From contig MU621165.1 of assembly GCA_025399215.1 (NCBI GenBank), positions 1 to 64,000 of the forward strand: 64,000 bases of DNA, written 5' to 3'. Within the stretch, counting starts at the first letter, position 1; every line of letters starts with the position of its first letter. This stretch comes from Globomyces pollinis-pini (lineage: Eukaryota; Chytridiomycota; Chytridiomycetes; Rhizophydiales; Globomycetaceae). The translations under genes and the position numbers were made by a program. The notes beneath the pieces are model-generated. The model was not told where the DNA came from. It made no database searches and worked only from the letters and a program-made list of their open reading frames with translations. This document shows positions 11,019-23,680 of this stretch, piece after piece.

Positions 11019-12417
11019 ATGGGTGATAAGGAAGAATTCATGAGAATCACAGGAGCAAATGCAGATCATGGTATGGAGTGCTAAGGTGAAGTTAATTAAA
11101 TAGGTATCAAATACCGGCCTATAATATGTAGCAACGTATTTCTTGGAAGCTAGTAAAGGTGATTTACAAACTGCAATTTCCACATTTTATGAATCGCAAC
11201 AACCAGCAAAGGATGACAGAAAGTATGCTATTTATAGCCATTGATATATAGAATAAAAACATTCCAGGAATTACAAGCTGAAGATGAGGATTTGTCAGAT
11301 GATGATCCCGATCAAAAACTGTAAGGCAGTTGGTATTAAACATTAGGTAATGGAATGATACTTCAACTAAATCTGTAGTTACGCAGGTGGCGAAAAATCG
11401 TACGTTAATCATTATTAAAATCAAAGTGGTATTGCTGTGAAAGGACCACCAAAGGAATCAACTGCAGAAGGCTTGGTGAAAGATATCCTTGGACAAGCTG
11501 CAAAGTTTGAATTCTAGTTTTATTAATACCCCTGTAGAGGTGGTGTTCATGAAGAAGTCGCGAAAAAGCCAAAAACCTTCAGTGGTTCTGGTAATACTAC
11601 ATTAACATCTAATATTTAGGATTTAGATTGGGTTCGGAGCAAGGACCATCAACAGTGAGCACCCCTGCTGAACCACCGGTCAGGGAGTTAGAAACAGTAT
11701 GCTGGAAAATTTTAATGCTGTTTCTTTTTAGGTTTCGAGACTTTTGACGTTTTGGAAAAATGGGTTCAGCATTGAAGATGGGCCTTTATTGCGTTATGAC
11801 GATCCAAAAAACCAAGAATTTTTAACTGCAATAAAATCTGGGTTTGGGTTATGATCCTTTAACATGTAGACGAGCACCAACATCTCTTATAAAGGCTGAA
11901 CTTAACCAACCTGTTGAAGTGAAGGTAGCACAGCGAATGGAAGAAGATTACCAACCGCCTCCAAAGGCCCCAATGAAATCGTTTCAAGGAAGTGGTAATC
12001 GTTTGGGTAGTATCGCTGGCCCAAGCGCCTCTTCAAGTGCAATGCCTGGTGGTTTCCCTGCTGCTTCAAATACTAGGGCAGAGACCTCAACAGTCACTCC
12101 TTCGTCGATTTCGGTGAATAATGATCTACCAATTACAAGTATCCAAGTCCGGCTTGGTGATGGAACAAGGTTTAATCATATATGTTAAATGGCAGATTAA
12201 TTGGACGGTTTAACCATGTACACACCGTGCTTGATCTTAGAAGATTTGTTCAGGCGTAAGTTAATCTTTTATTTTAACACACTCTCATAGTTCTCGTCCT
12301 GATTCTCGGTCTTTTGTACTCCAAACTGCTATGCCAACCAAAGTCATTTCCGATGATACCTTGTCCTTAAAGGATGCTGGTTTGCTAAATTCGGTTGTTA
12401 TTCAACGATATGTTTAA
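11019..12417 (+). CDS. SHP1: p47/Shp1 (NSFL1C) p97-CDC48 adaptor: UBA-SEP-UBX
   Basis: [25 protein letters not shown] and TAISTFYES form the UBA domain. [16 protein letters not shown] lies in the linker. The SEP domain reads [38 protein letters not shown] and [12 protein letters not shown]. The UBX domain ends the protein ([51 protein letters not shown]). p47 recruits Cdc48/p97 for membrane fusion and proteasomal work. About ten introns interrupt it, including two compound ones (11071-11131 and 11321-11378) and a 21-nt exon (11379-11399). One intron (GTTTGG...TGTAG before RAPTSLIK) removes bases that an ORF finder would read as coding. The stop is at 12415-12417. Confidence 0.94.
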
Positions 12418-12590
12418 ACTGAAGATTCGTAAATAAATGAAATCGCACAACTCTTTTCTACAAAAGCATATGATATCATTTTAAGTACCAATCACTAATA
12501 TTATATATTTGTTCTAAGATATTTTTTGAGATAGTTCAGAAAATAATACGATTTTATATTGATTCGGTATAGTAATGCAAGGGTGCTACT

Positions 12591-13445
12591 CTAACAACAT
12601 CCTGATTGAGTTTGAGTTGAAGGTGCTCCATCAATTCTAATTGGATCTGGAAAATCACTATAACATAAAAAAGGCATGATTAAATTACCTATACAACTCC
12701 ACTTGGGCCTCTTGTTTGATTGCGTTTTTGGCAATAGTGTAAAACGCTTGTTCTACATTAATTGCTTCCTTTGCACTAGTTTCGAAATACTACTGTTAAA
12801 TCAAGGTAAATGTACTGGAATTGCTCCTTTTTGTTGAGCCCAAGTCATTGCTCTTTTTTGAGTCACCTAGTCTTAACAATCTACAATAGAAAACCTAAGA
12901 TTAGACTGTGGAACTCAACCTGTCGTTTAGATTCCTCCACATCCACTTTATTGCCGAGCACAACAAATGGAAAATTCTCTGGATCTTTTGGTGATGCTTG
13001 CAACAAGAATTCATCTCTCCAACTGTCCAATGTATCGAAACTCTTGGCATGATTTACATCATAAACCAATGCGCAGCAATCAGCACCTCGATAAAAAGCT
13101 ACACCTAAAGATTGAAATCGCTCTTGGCCAGCAGTATCCCAGATCTTAAATTTAGTTTCCATTAGCATACTTGCATAGTAACTAATCGATCATCCACCAT
13201 AACTTCTTTGGTTAGAAAATCTGCTCCAATTGTTGCTTTATATTGACCACTGAATTTTTTATTGACATATTGATTCATCAAAGAAGTCTTTCCTACACTA
13301 AATTGATTAGCAACTAACAGCTGATACCCACTGTCTCCGAGGATGATGACTTGTACTTAGCATAGAATATCCAATACCTTGATAATGAATGACTAAAATA
13401 CATACCTTTTAGTAACACTTTCTTTTGATTTTGGTTTGGTGGCAT
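12591..13445 (-). CDS. YPT7: Rab7/Ypt7 GTPase
   Basis: The exons join to [127 protein letters not shown] and a C-terminal QTQSGCC. All G-boxes are present (GDSGVGKT, WDTAGQE, GNKVD, ETSAK), plus the Rab7-typical ADFLTKEV effector region and a double-geranylgeranylation end (TQSGCC). It acts in late endosome to vacuole fusion. Introns are 22-30 nt, and the one between KVLLK and VQVII is compound (13405-13356). Confidence 0.95.
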
Positions 13446-13898
13446 GGGAAAAGTCAAAAAAGAAGAACAATGAAAATCAATATAACGACAGATACTGTAA
13501 TGAAGTTCTCTTTAGGAATATCAAAGAGGATCCTTCTCCTTCGAATCATATTAATACAATTGTGATTGTGCATACAATTCCAGTAACTTTATTATTGGTA
13601 TCAAAATTGTTTGTATTAAAACGAGTCTAGCACAATGTTTTGGTAGCCATTGAATTTGTTCGCTGGAATATTGTTTTCAGACTATTATAACACTCCAATA
13701 CTGATATGATTTGTTGATATCTGTGACAATTTCAATTTAAATAATAAACAGCAATTTTGACACTAGAAATTATATTTATGTCGGTTAAGGAGTCCTGTGT
13801 TCATTTCATTCTTACAGAAACTTTCCTGTGAATTAGGAAATGATAAGCGTAATAAGTGATACCAAAGAATATACCAATTAATATTCTAGACAGCAGCG
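13446..13898. other. Divergent intergenic region
   Basis: This separates the start codons of Rab7 (minus) and an uncharacterised gene (plus). It is AT-rich. A short open frame at 13436-13630 overlaps the Rab7 start and has no family likeness. I see no RNA gene. Confidence 0.5.
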
Positions 13899-15184
13899 AT
13901 GAAATTGCAATCACCTAGTTTGAGTGATACGCACCATTGCGATGATTTGGTATCACATGGATATCCGAATTCTACTCCACGCGCGAAGCTTCGTCAAAAT
14001 ATCACAAAGCGTAAAAAAACGAGGAAAGGAGAAGGATCTAAGTGAGAAAACTCATTTTGTTCCCATGCCCAAATACTGGCCTGGTAAAGTTACCTTTTAA
14101 AGTTTTTCGTCTCAAGCACTTATTACCTCTCTATAAGTTATCTAAAATTTTGTAGGAAAGATATCACAAGATGATTTGTTCTCCGAATTTTCTATTGGGA
14201 TACGAAATGAAATCCATCGCCAAAATCAAAATCCATTGGTCACGCTACGAGTGATCCAATTAGATTTTAAACACCATGATTTTATTATCACAATACCAAA
14301 ATCTTCCACAATCTTTAGAGTGCAGTGCGAAATTGCGCGTATACAACATGATGGAAGTGTCAATCAAAAAGATGGTAAACAAATGACTTACTCATGATCA
14401 GTTATAATATTCCTACAAGAACCAAGAACCCCAGCAACATTAATCAAGGAAAAAAAAGGAGAAAACAAAGAGGAATCTATATTCTCGGAGGATATAAACA
14501 GTGACCCTTCAAGTCTGTCAATTGGTATCCCAGAATCAGAAGTATGTACCGACATTCTTAGGCCTCTCACTTACTATTTTCCTGAAATCAAATCATTTCA
14601 ACTGCCTCCTTCATATGAGAAGGTACGTTTAATTGCTCTCATACCTGAAATAGACAACTATACCCACTTTCTTGCATCAAATACCCTTTACAAAGCTCAC
14701 CACAGAAAACCAAAGCCAATTTCGCCAAATCAAAGCTGCTTCTGGCTTCGATTACCCAACTCCATCTTATCCTATTTTCTATGATATACTACCATACATT
14801 AGAACCAAGCGTTATATTAGGCAGAAAACACTAGATACTTCAACAGATAGACTTATCAAGCCATTCGATTTTGCCAAGTGTATCACTTGCGTTTCCCAAT
14901 CAAGTGACTCTAATTTGAATCCGTTAAATGCCCTAATCCAACCAGATAACAAGCGGTTAACCCCAAAGTCAATAACAAACTATCTCCCAAATATATACCA
15001 GAAAAATCAGAACATAAATCGTAAATCCATCCAGAGCATATTAGATAGAGTGCCATCAAAACTGCCTTATATGCTATCTCATGCAGTTTTCACAAACAAA
15101 ACGCGAGGAATTGGTCAAGTTTATGGTGGGATAAAAGATAAAGATGATGCAGATGATATCAATGAGAAAAAAAAAGAAGATTGA
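13899..15184 (+). CDS. Uncharacterised protein, about 370 residues
   Basis: The likely start is MKLQSPSLSDTHHCDDLV, followed by a basic stretch (RQNITKRKKTRKGEG). After introns come DDLFSEFSIGIRNEIHRQ and a beta-rich segment (LVTLRVIQLDFKHHDFI, TIFRVQCEIARIQHDGSV, VIIFLQEPRTPATLIKE) that could be a ubiquitin-like or similar small fold. The last exon (14672-15184) encodes DYPTPSYPIFYDILPYIR and ends DDADDINEKKKED. I do not recognise the family. The beta-rich middle suggests a structural or scaffold role; a flagellar role is possible but unsupported. The stop is 12 bp from the convergent exportin gene's stop. Confidence 0.6.
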
Positions 15185-15196
15185 CAGAGTACAAAT

Positions 15197-18100
15197 TTAT
15201 TCAAACAAATCACCAAAAACTTGAACTTCCGAAGTATCAAATATATCTTTTCCCTTTGTGTTAACCAATTTTTCAAATATGCCGTCGTAAACATATCTAC
15301 GCTCTTTAGTTAATGGTGTATCAGACTATATAATTAAAAAAGGACATGCATTACTTTCAACACACTTGAAAGGAATTTTTTCGCCATTTGAGTTCGATAT
15401 TTCAAAGTCCCTGAAGCGCAACAGAATTTCTACTTGAATTAAATAGTTGAAAGCAAACCTCAATCTCTGCCTCACTTAAACCATTAATTGTCATTAAATT
15501 TTGTCGAATTATTCTGCTATGTGGGTCAATTGTATCTACAATCTGAACGAAAAGCTGCCAAGCAACATCATGGTTTGATTTTTGATATGGATTATTCAAA
15601 ATGTTCAGTACAGAAAATAAGATATGATTTCCAGTAAAATCTCTTAAATGTAAAGACTTTTCTACACAAGGCATCCACTTAAGCAAAGTCCATAAAATCT
15701 GTGAACAACATTTTGTATCTCTAATCGACAACAGTAGCAACAATCCTGTTTTACAAACACCGAAAAAATCCTATCGTAAGTTTTACTGCTTACATTGTTG
15801 GATACGATATAATTGACCAAACTATCATGTTTAAATACAGTTTCAAGTGCTGGGTTCTGTGTGGTTGAAAAGATGGTAGACCAAAATTCACTGTATGCAC
15901 GGGTGAACTGACGTTTTAAACGATCGTCTATTATATCATCAGTGACATCACTTGGATCAAGGCTACATTAACATTAGAAGCTTAAGAAATTACTTGTCAG
16001 TCAAACTATCGTCAATAATCTTTTGCCATTCGAGAGCACATTTTTGATTTAATTGATTGCAGATACCCACCATGTTTGGAGAGAAATATTCTGGATATAA
16101 TTTTGGTGGGCAATTTAATACAAAAGGCACTAATACTGCAGATATAAGAGATTTCCAATGGTGTGTGGACACAAAACCAGTCTTTGACACGATTGAGCGA
16201 GTGAAGTTTTCGCAAAATTCTTGCCGACCATACAGATATTCTGAGAATCTCGTCATGGTCCCCAATAGCTGATAGCTAATATAAACACAGATCACATTAC
16301 TTGACTTCTCTCATTCTTCCTAGCCAACTAGCAATGTTAAATATTTCAGCATCTAATGAATGCTCAACAGCATTAACATTCGCTTGTTTAGAAATTTCAT
16401 TATCTTGAATTAAAAAACCCAAGTTACCTATACCGATTGCCAACATGCGCTCTCTAGGGGTGAGCAACGTTATTTTGACAAGTAAAATTGGAAACGATTT
16501 CAATAAGTTGGCGTCCCACAGATTATGAACCTCACTTTCATTAGTTTATTTTGATTACCTGATACATGAAAAAACGACTGGAGTGAGTAACTCAAGAAAG
16601 GGAATCCATAGCTGCTGTGATTTTGTCAAATCCTAGAAAGTATTTATAATCAAACCATTACATCTTTAGTGACGTCAAAAGAGCGCTTCAAGTATTGCCA
16701 AAATGATGAGATAAATCCCATTAACTACTGTAAAAAATTGGAAAACAAACTTTCTTTCGGTTATTGTTGTACTGTTCAAAATCTTCTCCCTTCTCTAAAT
16801 TCAAATCAATGGCTGGATTAGACACTTCTGTTTTAATAAACTCAGTCTCTTACAAATTTTGGCCAGTGATTCAATGCCGCAAAACTTTTGGAAGCTGCCA
16901 AATTCTTGTAAAGACTTTGATAATACGTTGTAATCATTCAAATCGGGCTCAAGGATGCGGTTAAGATACTCGCGGTGCGTATTAGAAGGCAAGCTAGATC
17001 CTAACATGGTAGCAATAAGGAATTCTGTAAGAAGACGAGATTCACGTTTCATTATTTTGTGTTGTTTGGTCATAGACGTAATTGATTCAAGTAACTGTTC
17101 GAAAAATGGCTGTAAAAGTTAAATTCAGAATCAATGATACTGTCAAACTATCAGGTATCGTTAAACCTAATTTTAATATTGACGATGCGGCTCGATGGCG
17201 AACTGCTAATTCATCTTCATTAGCTTTTGCATCACTCGAAGTGACATTAAACGCGCAAAAGAAGAAAAACTACTGTTATCTACCATTGTTTACTTTCTCC
17301 AAACATTTATATATCAAGGCAGGATACAATTTCAATACACTGGAAAATGTTACAACCATGGATAATTGATGCACAACGATTTTCAAATCCTGAAATGTGA
17401 AATCAAATGGGTATACCTGAATAGAGAGGTCTAAAATTGCGTTGAGTAATTGTCCCATTTCAAATATTAAAGGTTGATTCTGTTCAATTCCTGTTAAAAA
17501 TTCCTCTGGAATTGATATCATAATCACTTCTAAAGCCTTTGTCAAAGATGCGACAGTGTAATCGCTTCCTTGATTTGTGAAGTATAGCTTTAACTGATTA
17601 TTGATCCAAGAGAATGCAAAGTTATGCTAGATACATAAAAAGCGGGTTTCTTACATTAGAGCACGTAATATGTTTCATTATGTCAAGTCGCTTGACGGTA
17701 TTCTGAGTAAGAATAACATGAACTTCTATGTCATTTTCTCCATCAAACTCCAAGTAGATGCTCTGTGGTGAGTTTAAACTATTCTAACTGTTAATATCAG
17801 CAGCATACGAAGCTCAGTTCCTTAGCTATAATTGGTAGTATCGAATGAGATATAGAGGGATCCAACAGTATCTATACATCAGAAAGACAATAAACCTTAG
17901 CCATGTACTCATGCCTATATGCTTCATACACAAAATCTATACCAATCAAAGATATTGACAACGAAGGATGTTCAATAAGTTTGATAATGCTCTCCAAATA
18001 TCTAAAATGAAAAAAAATAAACAGCATACAATGGAAATCCATTCGGAATAGTGGTATTCTTTTTAAAACATATTTGGTTGATTCCGAATACCGATATCAT

Positions 18101-19333
18101 CTATCGTTAGGAATGCCTCCTTTCTATACCTTTGATATTTTCTTCAATATGCCATATTCAACTTCAGGAATTGAACTATGTTGGGTAATTTGACTTTGAA
18201 CATAAGAATTCAAATTCGACCATAAGGAGAGTGTCTGTTGTAACAACCCACCAGTCAGCAATGGATTTACTATCAACTCAAACCGTACGTCTTCTTCATC
18301 TATGGATATATGATGAGAGAAGAGTAAGGTAATAAGATCAACCACTACATCCACTATCTTCATATTTGGAGAATGAATCAGTTGAAATAGTAATGACATT
18401 GTTTCCGTTTCCAGTAATGCTCTATATACGTTTAGAGAGACGCAAGTTTACGAAAATGGAACCCATTCTAAAAATGAACTTAAGGTATATAGACAAAGGA
18501 TTGTTAATTCCTCCAATCGCCTTTGTTGTGCATCATTTTTACTAATCTATATCTATTAAAAACTGTATTATACCAGTAAAAATGAGTAACACTTTTTCAA
18601 ATCATCTAGGGTGCGAATTATCCAGCCTTCATTAATTGTATCTGCTCTGACGATATTTAAAAGTAAATCCAAATCTGCATTGTTTGCTCCTTTTTGTTTC
18701 TCAAACCAGACGTTTCCAAACTTCTGTCCAAACGAAACAGCCATTAGTGAAGTGCTAAGAGGTAGTTTACGTTGATTGGCAAGCGGGTCATCATAGATAA
18801 ACACATCTTCAATTAAAGATTTCAAGATCATTAAAGAGATTTCAAACGTAGCTTCCTTATCATCAATAGTTAAAGCATACATTATCATGAAAACTTCTTA
18901 AGATAAGATCAAAATCAGTCCATTGTTGAGGCCAAATCCTTTTCACAAGTGCAACAACCAACTGAGAATACTTGACTTTCAAATATTTTGGATCATTTTC
19001 GGTAAAGCACTATTGAATTGAGTATCAAAGATGAATTTATACTTGAATTAAAGACACAATAGTCGGTTTAAGTTGGTCATGATGACTGGTATGTTCTACA
19101 GCGTATAGTATCATATCTAATCCAAAAAATCGAACAGTATAATTGGGATCATTGGCCAAACCAAGTGCAATGTCCAGTTTGAAGTTTTGTTTTTGAACAT
19201 CACAGTACTACGATTAAACCAGCATTAAATCAAGTACATTCTGAGCACTGAGACGCTGTTCATTAGATGACAATGGGTTGTGTATAGTTGATAGTGCATT
19301 CCTTATCATTTCGTGTACTCCACTGTCCATCAT
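15197..19333 (-). CDS. Exportin-5/Msn5-type karyopherin
   Basis: The start at 19333 gives MMDSGVHEMIRNALSTIHNP, then QNFKLDIALGLANDPNYTVR and FFGLDMILYAVEHTSHHDQ, the first HEAT pair of exportin-5. Further on, VPFVLNCPPKLYPEYFSPNM aligns with the late exportin-5 motif FVKPLVLFCPPEHY, and NLMTINGLSEAEIEVCFQ lies near the C-terminus. The last exon ends VFGDLFE before TAA at 15199-15197. Exportin-5 (Msn5 in yeast) exports tRNA, double-stranded RNA or phosphoproteins with Ran-GTP. The coding length (over 1000 residues) fits. Many exons between are visible as fragments (MKSFPILLVKITLLTPR, MIMYALTIDDKEATFEI), but not all joins were resolved. Confidence 0.78.
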
Positions 19334-19480
19334 TGTGAAAAAACAAATAAGAAAAGGTTAAACAGAGACATGATTTGATGAACAGCATTTGTAAGTATAC
19401 GATAGATACTTCAAGTTGAACATAGCAAGAGATTCCTCGAACACATCCTTCTGCTTCAGTTAAGTCCCAATAAACACTCA

Positions 19481-22136
19481 ATGATTCCCGACCTGACTGG
19501 ACTTCAATTATGCGAGTATTTGGTTAAACTTTTGGTGATTCACACGCAGTTCATTGGTTGGTTGGTAGTCTGCGACTTAATTTTTGTCCAAATGAAATTT
19601 AAAGGATTCAGATTTACTGGAACTAATCTACCGATACCAAATCTTTGGAACCCAAATCTAGTATCCCGGCCATCAGTGATCTGCGCAAGCTCATCAAGAA
19701 TACTTGCTTGTAAGTTCTCAGTCTGTAAAGGAGACGTTGGTATTACACACCAAACTGTACCAGACTTATCTATGGAGCAACGAGCAATTGTTTATGCTGA
19801 TACGAAAAAGAATTGTATAGTTACTGCAGGTGCAGGTAGTGGGAAGACTTTTACAATGTTGAGGAGAATACAGTACATTCTGGATTTAGGTACGATTTCA
19901 CCATAGCTTCACCATATCCAATTGATCATATTCTAATGCATTTATTAGGAGTTAAAGAAAACGAGATCTTGGTCACTACATTTACTACTCAAGCAGCATT
20001 CGACATAAAATCAAAATTACATTTATTTCTTGGATCAAGTACCAGTATACTTGTCAGTACTATCGACTCCATTTGTTTGCGAGGGTTGAAAGATATGGGA
20101 CTAAATACTCAAAAATATCACGTATCGGAATACTCCACCAAATTCCAACAACTATTTGAACAGAATAGAGATATATATTCAAATGTATTCTTTGAAATAT
20201 TTATTAATTGTAGATCAAGTATGTGTTTGTTGACGAATTTCAAGACATAAATGAAACCCAATTCAAGATCATTTCTAATTTAGAGAGTAGAGGGTGTGTC
20301 ATATTTGGTGTTGGGGATACTGCTCAGAATATTTATAGATTTAGAGGAGCAAACTCAATATTTATGACAAACTTTTTTGAGAATTCTCAAAGGTTCACAC
20401 TAACCAAAAATTACAGATCAACTAAATCGATCATCGAATTTTCGAATGCTGCGCGGTCAAATTTTGAAAAAAATAATATGATCACACATATACCAAACAG
20501 TGGTCCAACACCTTACATTCATGAATTTGAAACTTCGGCTGCGCAATGGGATGGTATTATCAAATACATCAGACAACTGGTCTCCAAAGGAGTGCATTTA
20601 GAAGATATAGTTATTCTATCTCCAACCAGGAGATCTTTAAAGAAGATGGAGGCTGCATTACTTGAGGCTAATATTGATGTTATTTTGTTTGAGAAATCGT
20701 TCTCTTACTCAAGAAAGCCCCAAAGAGGTTATGTATCTCTTTCGACAATTCATGGATCCAAAGGACTAGAATGGGATGTAGTTATTTTATTGGAAATGGC
20801 TGATACTGCAATGCCAAGGTTCACCCACAAAGACGGCCTTTATGATTCAAGGAGATTGTTTTACACAGCCATAACTAGGGCAAAACATGCTTTATTACTC
20901 TGTTATGTACGAGGAACTTTACCAACTCGATTCCTCACTGAAATTCCAATTGAACTATATGATCATAATTTCAAGAACGCTATAAGTAAGGATCAGTATT
21001 CAGATAAACGACCCCCTATTGCTAAAAAGACATTAGATCAAGTGATTTGTCATTTGAATGGAAATGACTACCAACAGTTACGCGAAAACGATATTTTACC
21101 CAGTGATCTAGTTACATGCAAAACGGTTGGAGAATCTTCACAATATTCTTCTCTGATACATAGAGAGCATGTTTTCGAAGAACTTTCGCTATTTGTAGAA
21201 GTTTTTTTTATTCGAAGTTTATCCAAGTGGTTGAACTTGGTTGAAAACAAAATCGATCCAATGGTAATCGAATTGATGCGTGGGACAGCATTAAATCAAA
21301 GGGATTATCAACTCTACAGTAGATACCAACGTCATTTAAACAGAAATATGGACAAAGTGCTCGACAAATTTCCAACCCCTACCAAAGAACTTTTAGATCA
21401 GAACAAGGTAGACATTCAATCGATACTTTCTTGTGGTTTTGAAAAAAAGATACCTTTGTCTGTGGTTTTGAATCTCAACAGATTGATCCCTAATATTCTC
21501 GAAAAAGCTAGAAATTATGCATTGCCTTGGAGAAAAGTCAAAACTTTTGAAACTGACTTTAAAATTGTCCCCAAACGATTTCAGAAACGAATTCAAAATA
21601 GTTGTGAGACTTACTCAAATTTCTCTCTGATCACAACTGATATTCTTGATGCGATATTGGACATCGCTATATGTCATTCAGTACTATTGAAGAAACGTTG
21701 TAGATTGTTATACAGTAAGTCGCTAACTGGGAAAAAATTGTTTAATGAACACAAAGCCATGTTTGCAACTATTCACAAGTTTATCACAAACAACTTTGTC
21801 AGTAAGGAAAAGGCGATTAATGATCCTATAACTGGTCGAATAATCTGTAGAGGATACGTGCAGCATTCCTTTTTTACCCACTTTCATCATGAATTTCATG
21901 TACGGTACGGAAACACTATAATGCAATTGCATACGTCACCCCATGAAGATTTAGGCCCCGACGTTATTGTTAACATGCTTGCCTTGAAAGCCATATGCGA
22001 TTCAGATTGTGGTGATTCTGAACCCATTCGAAATATAATGGTACTTAATCCATTACTTGGGAAACTCTTTAACATTGACCTTTCAGGATGGGATAAAGGT
22101 AAAGAATTGCTCGCTTTTCTTGACAAACTGGCTTAA
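19481..22136 (+). CDS. UvrD/PcrA-type SF1A DNA helicase, atypical C-terminus
   Basis: All SF1A motifs are seen: TAGAGSGKTFTM (Walker A), LVTTFTTQAAFDIKSKL (Ia), YVFVDEFQDINE (II), GVGDTAQNIYRFRGAN (III), FTLTKNYRST (IV), LSTIHGSKGLEWDVVIL (V) and RRLFYTAITRAKHALLL (VI). Motifs II to VI and the C-terminus lie on one long exon (to 22136). Introns at 19890-19948 (59 nt) and about 20185-20213 (29 nt) restore the frame. After motif VI comes a roughly 390-residue region that I do not recognise, ending VLNPLLGKLFNIDLSGWD. A start at 19592 (MKFKGFRFTG) is as likely as 19481. It differs from Srs2, and its length and tail suggest a lineage-specific or acquired helicase. Confidence 0.85.
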
Positions 22137-22356
22137 AAGTAAATAAATTATTGTATATCTTTGCGCTAATTGAGCATTTCTTGGATTTTAAACGTGACCG
22201 AATAGCTTAAAAATGCAAAGTAACAATGTACTTTTTCTTGGAAACGTTATTCCTAAGCGCAAATACTAGATGAATACAAATGCCAGCAAAATAGTTTAAT
22301 ATTTTACTATGCTACTATTTTTTGAGTGATTTATTCTTTGTCGGACAAACATCAAA

Positions 22357-23616
22357 ATGGCAGAAATGATTCATGAGCAGGAGGAAGAGGAATTGCAATT
22401 TGGACCCCTTCCTATTGCTAAACTTCAAGTAATGTTTATACGATTAACCCTGGCAAGGAAAGTGGATTGTCTGCTGGTGACATTGCAAAGTTGAAAGATG
22501 GAGGATATCATACAATTGAAGCAATTGCATACACACCTAAAAAGGCTCTTATGAATATCAAAGGAATTTCAGATGCTAAAGCAGATAAAATCATAATGGA
22601 AGGTAACAAAGTACATCTTTTACGTTACCAGCTTCCAAATTGGTTCCAATGGGATTTACTACAGCAACGGAGTTTCATCAACGAAGGAGTGAGATTATTA
22701 ATATTTCGACTGGATCACAGGCATTGGATACTTTACTTGGTGGTGGTATTGAAACAGGATCAATAACCGAGATTTTTGGCGAATTTAGGACCGGAAAGAC
22801 ACAATTGTGTCATACTCTGGCAGTAGTATGTCAGGTAATTCCCATACTTCTAATTTTCAGTTACCAACTGATGTTGGTGGGGCTGAAGGAAGATGCTTGT
22901 ATATTGACACAGAGGGAACTTTCAGACCAGAGAGACTTTTGGCTGTTGCCGAAAGGTATCTTTGTTATCTCTAAAGTGTAGATATGGGATGGATGGTGCC
23001 GAAGTTTTGGAAAACGTTGCATGTGCAAGAGCATATAACTCGGATCACCAATTGAAACTACTAACAACTGCTGGTGCTATGATGGCTGAACAGCGGTTAG
23101 TCATCAAAACATTCTCATTTCACATAGATTCGCTTTACTTATAGTAGACTCGGCCACTGCCCTCTATAGGTTATTTCGTTTTGTTTTAATAGTTAGAACA
23201 GATTATGCAGGACGTGGGGAATTGTCTGCCAGACAGATTCATCTTGCTCAGTTTTTAAGAAATTTGCTAAGGCTGGCTGATGAATTCGGTGTTGCTGTGG
23301 TAATTACAAATCAAGTTGTTGCTCAAGTGGATGGTGGTGCTGCAATGTTTAATCCAGGTAGATAGCCTTAATTCTCATTTATTATAGGTAACGCATTAAG
23401 TTGTAACTTCAGATCCCAAGAAACCTATTGGAGGTAAGAACATAGTTTGATTAACATTTAGGAAATATTATGGCTCATGCCAGTACAACTCGATTGTATT
23501 TGAGAAAAGGTCGTGGAGAAAACCGTATCTGTAAAATATATGATTCCCCTTGTTTACCAGAATCTGAAGCAATGTTCTCGATTAATGCTGATGGAATTGG
23601 CGACGCAAAAGAGTAG
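22357..23616 (+). CDS. RAD51: RAD51 recombinase
   Basis: [20 protein letters not shown] is followed by the helix-hairpin-helix domain ([31 protein letters not shown]). The RecA core has [18 protein letters not shown] (Walker A), [40 protein letters not shown] (Walker B), [16 protein letters not shown] and [19 protein letters not shown]. The C-terminus [18 protein letters not shown] and the KPIGG loop fit Rad51 rather than Dmc1. It catalyses strand exchange in homologous recombination. Introns are 25-30 nt; one is compound (23358-23412) and is followed by a 21-nt exon (23413-23433). The start is at 22357 and the stop TAG at 23614-23616. Confidence 0.96.
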
Positions 23617-23680
23617 TAGGGTAAATATAGTATGTGAATCATGATTATGACATGTGGTTTTATTAAAATTAAGTTCAGTT

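Noticed and set aside
19890..19948. Eleventh compound intron in the UvrD-type helicase
   Set aside because: The 59-nt intron has no internal AG|GT that divides it into units of the usual size, so it was counted as a plain longer intron and a counter-example.
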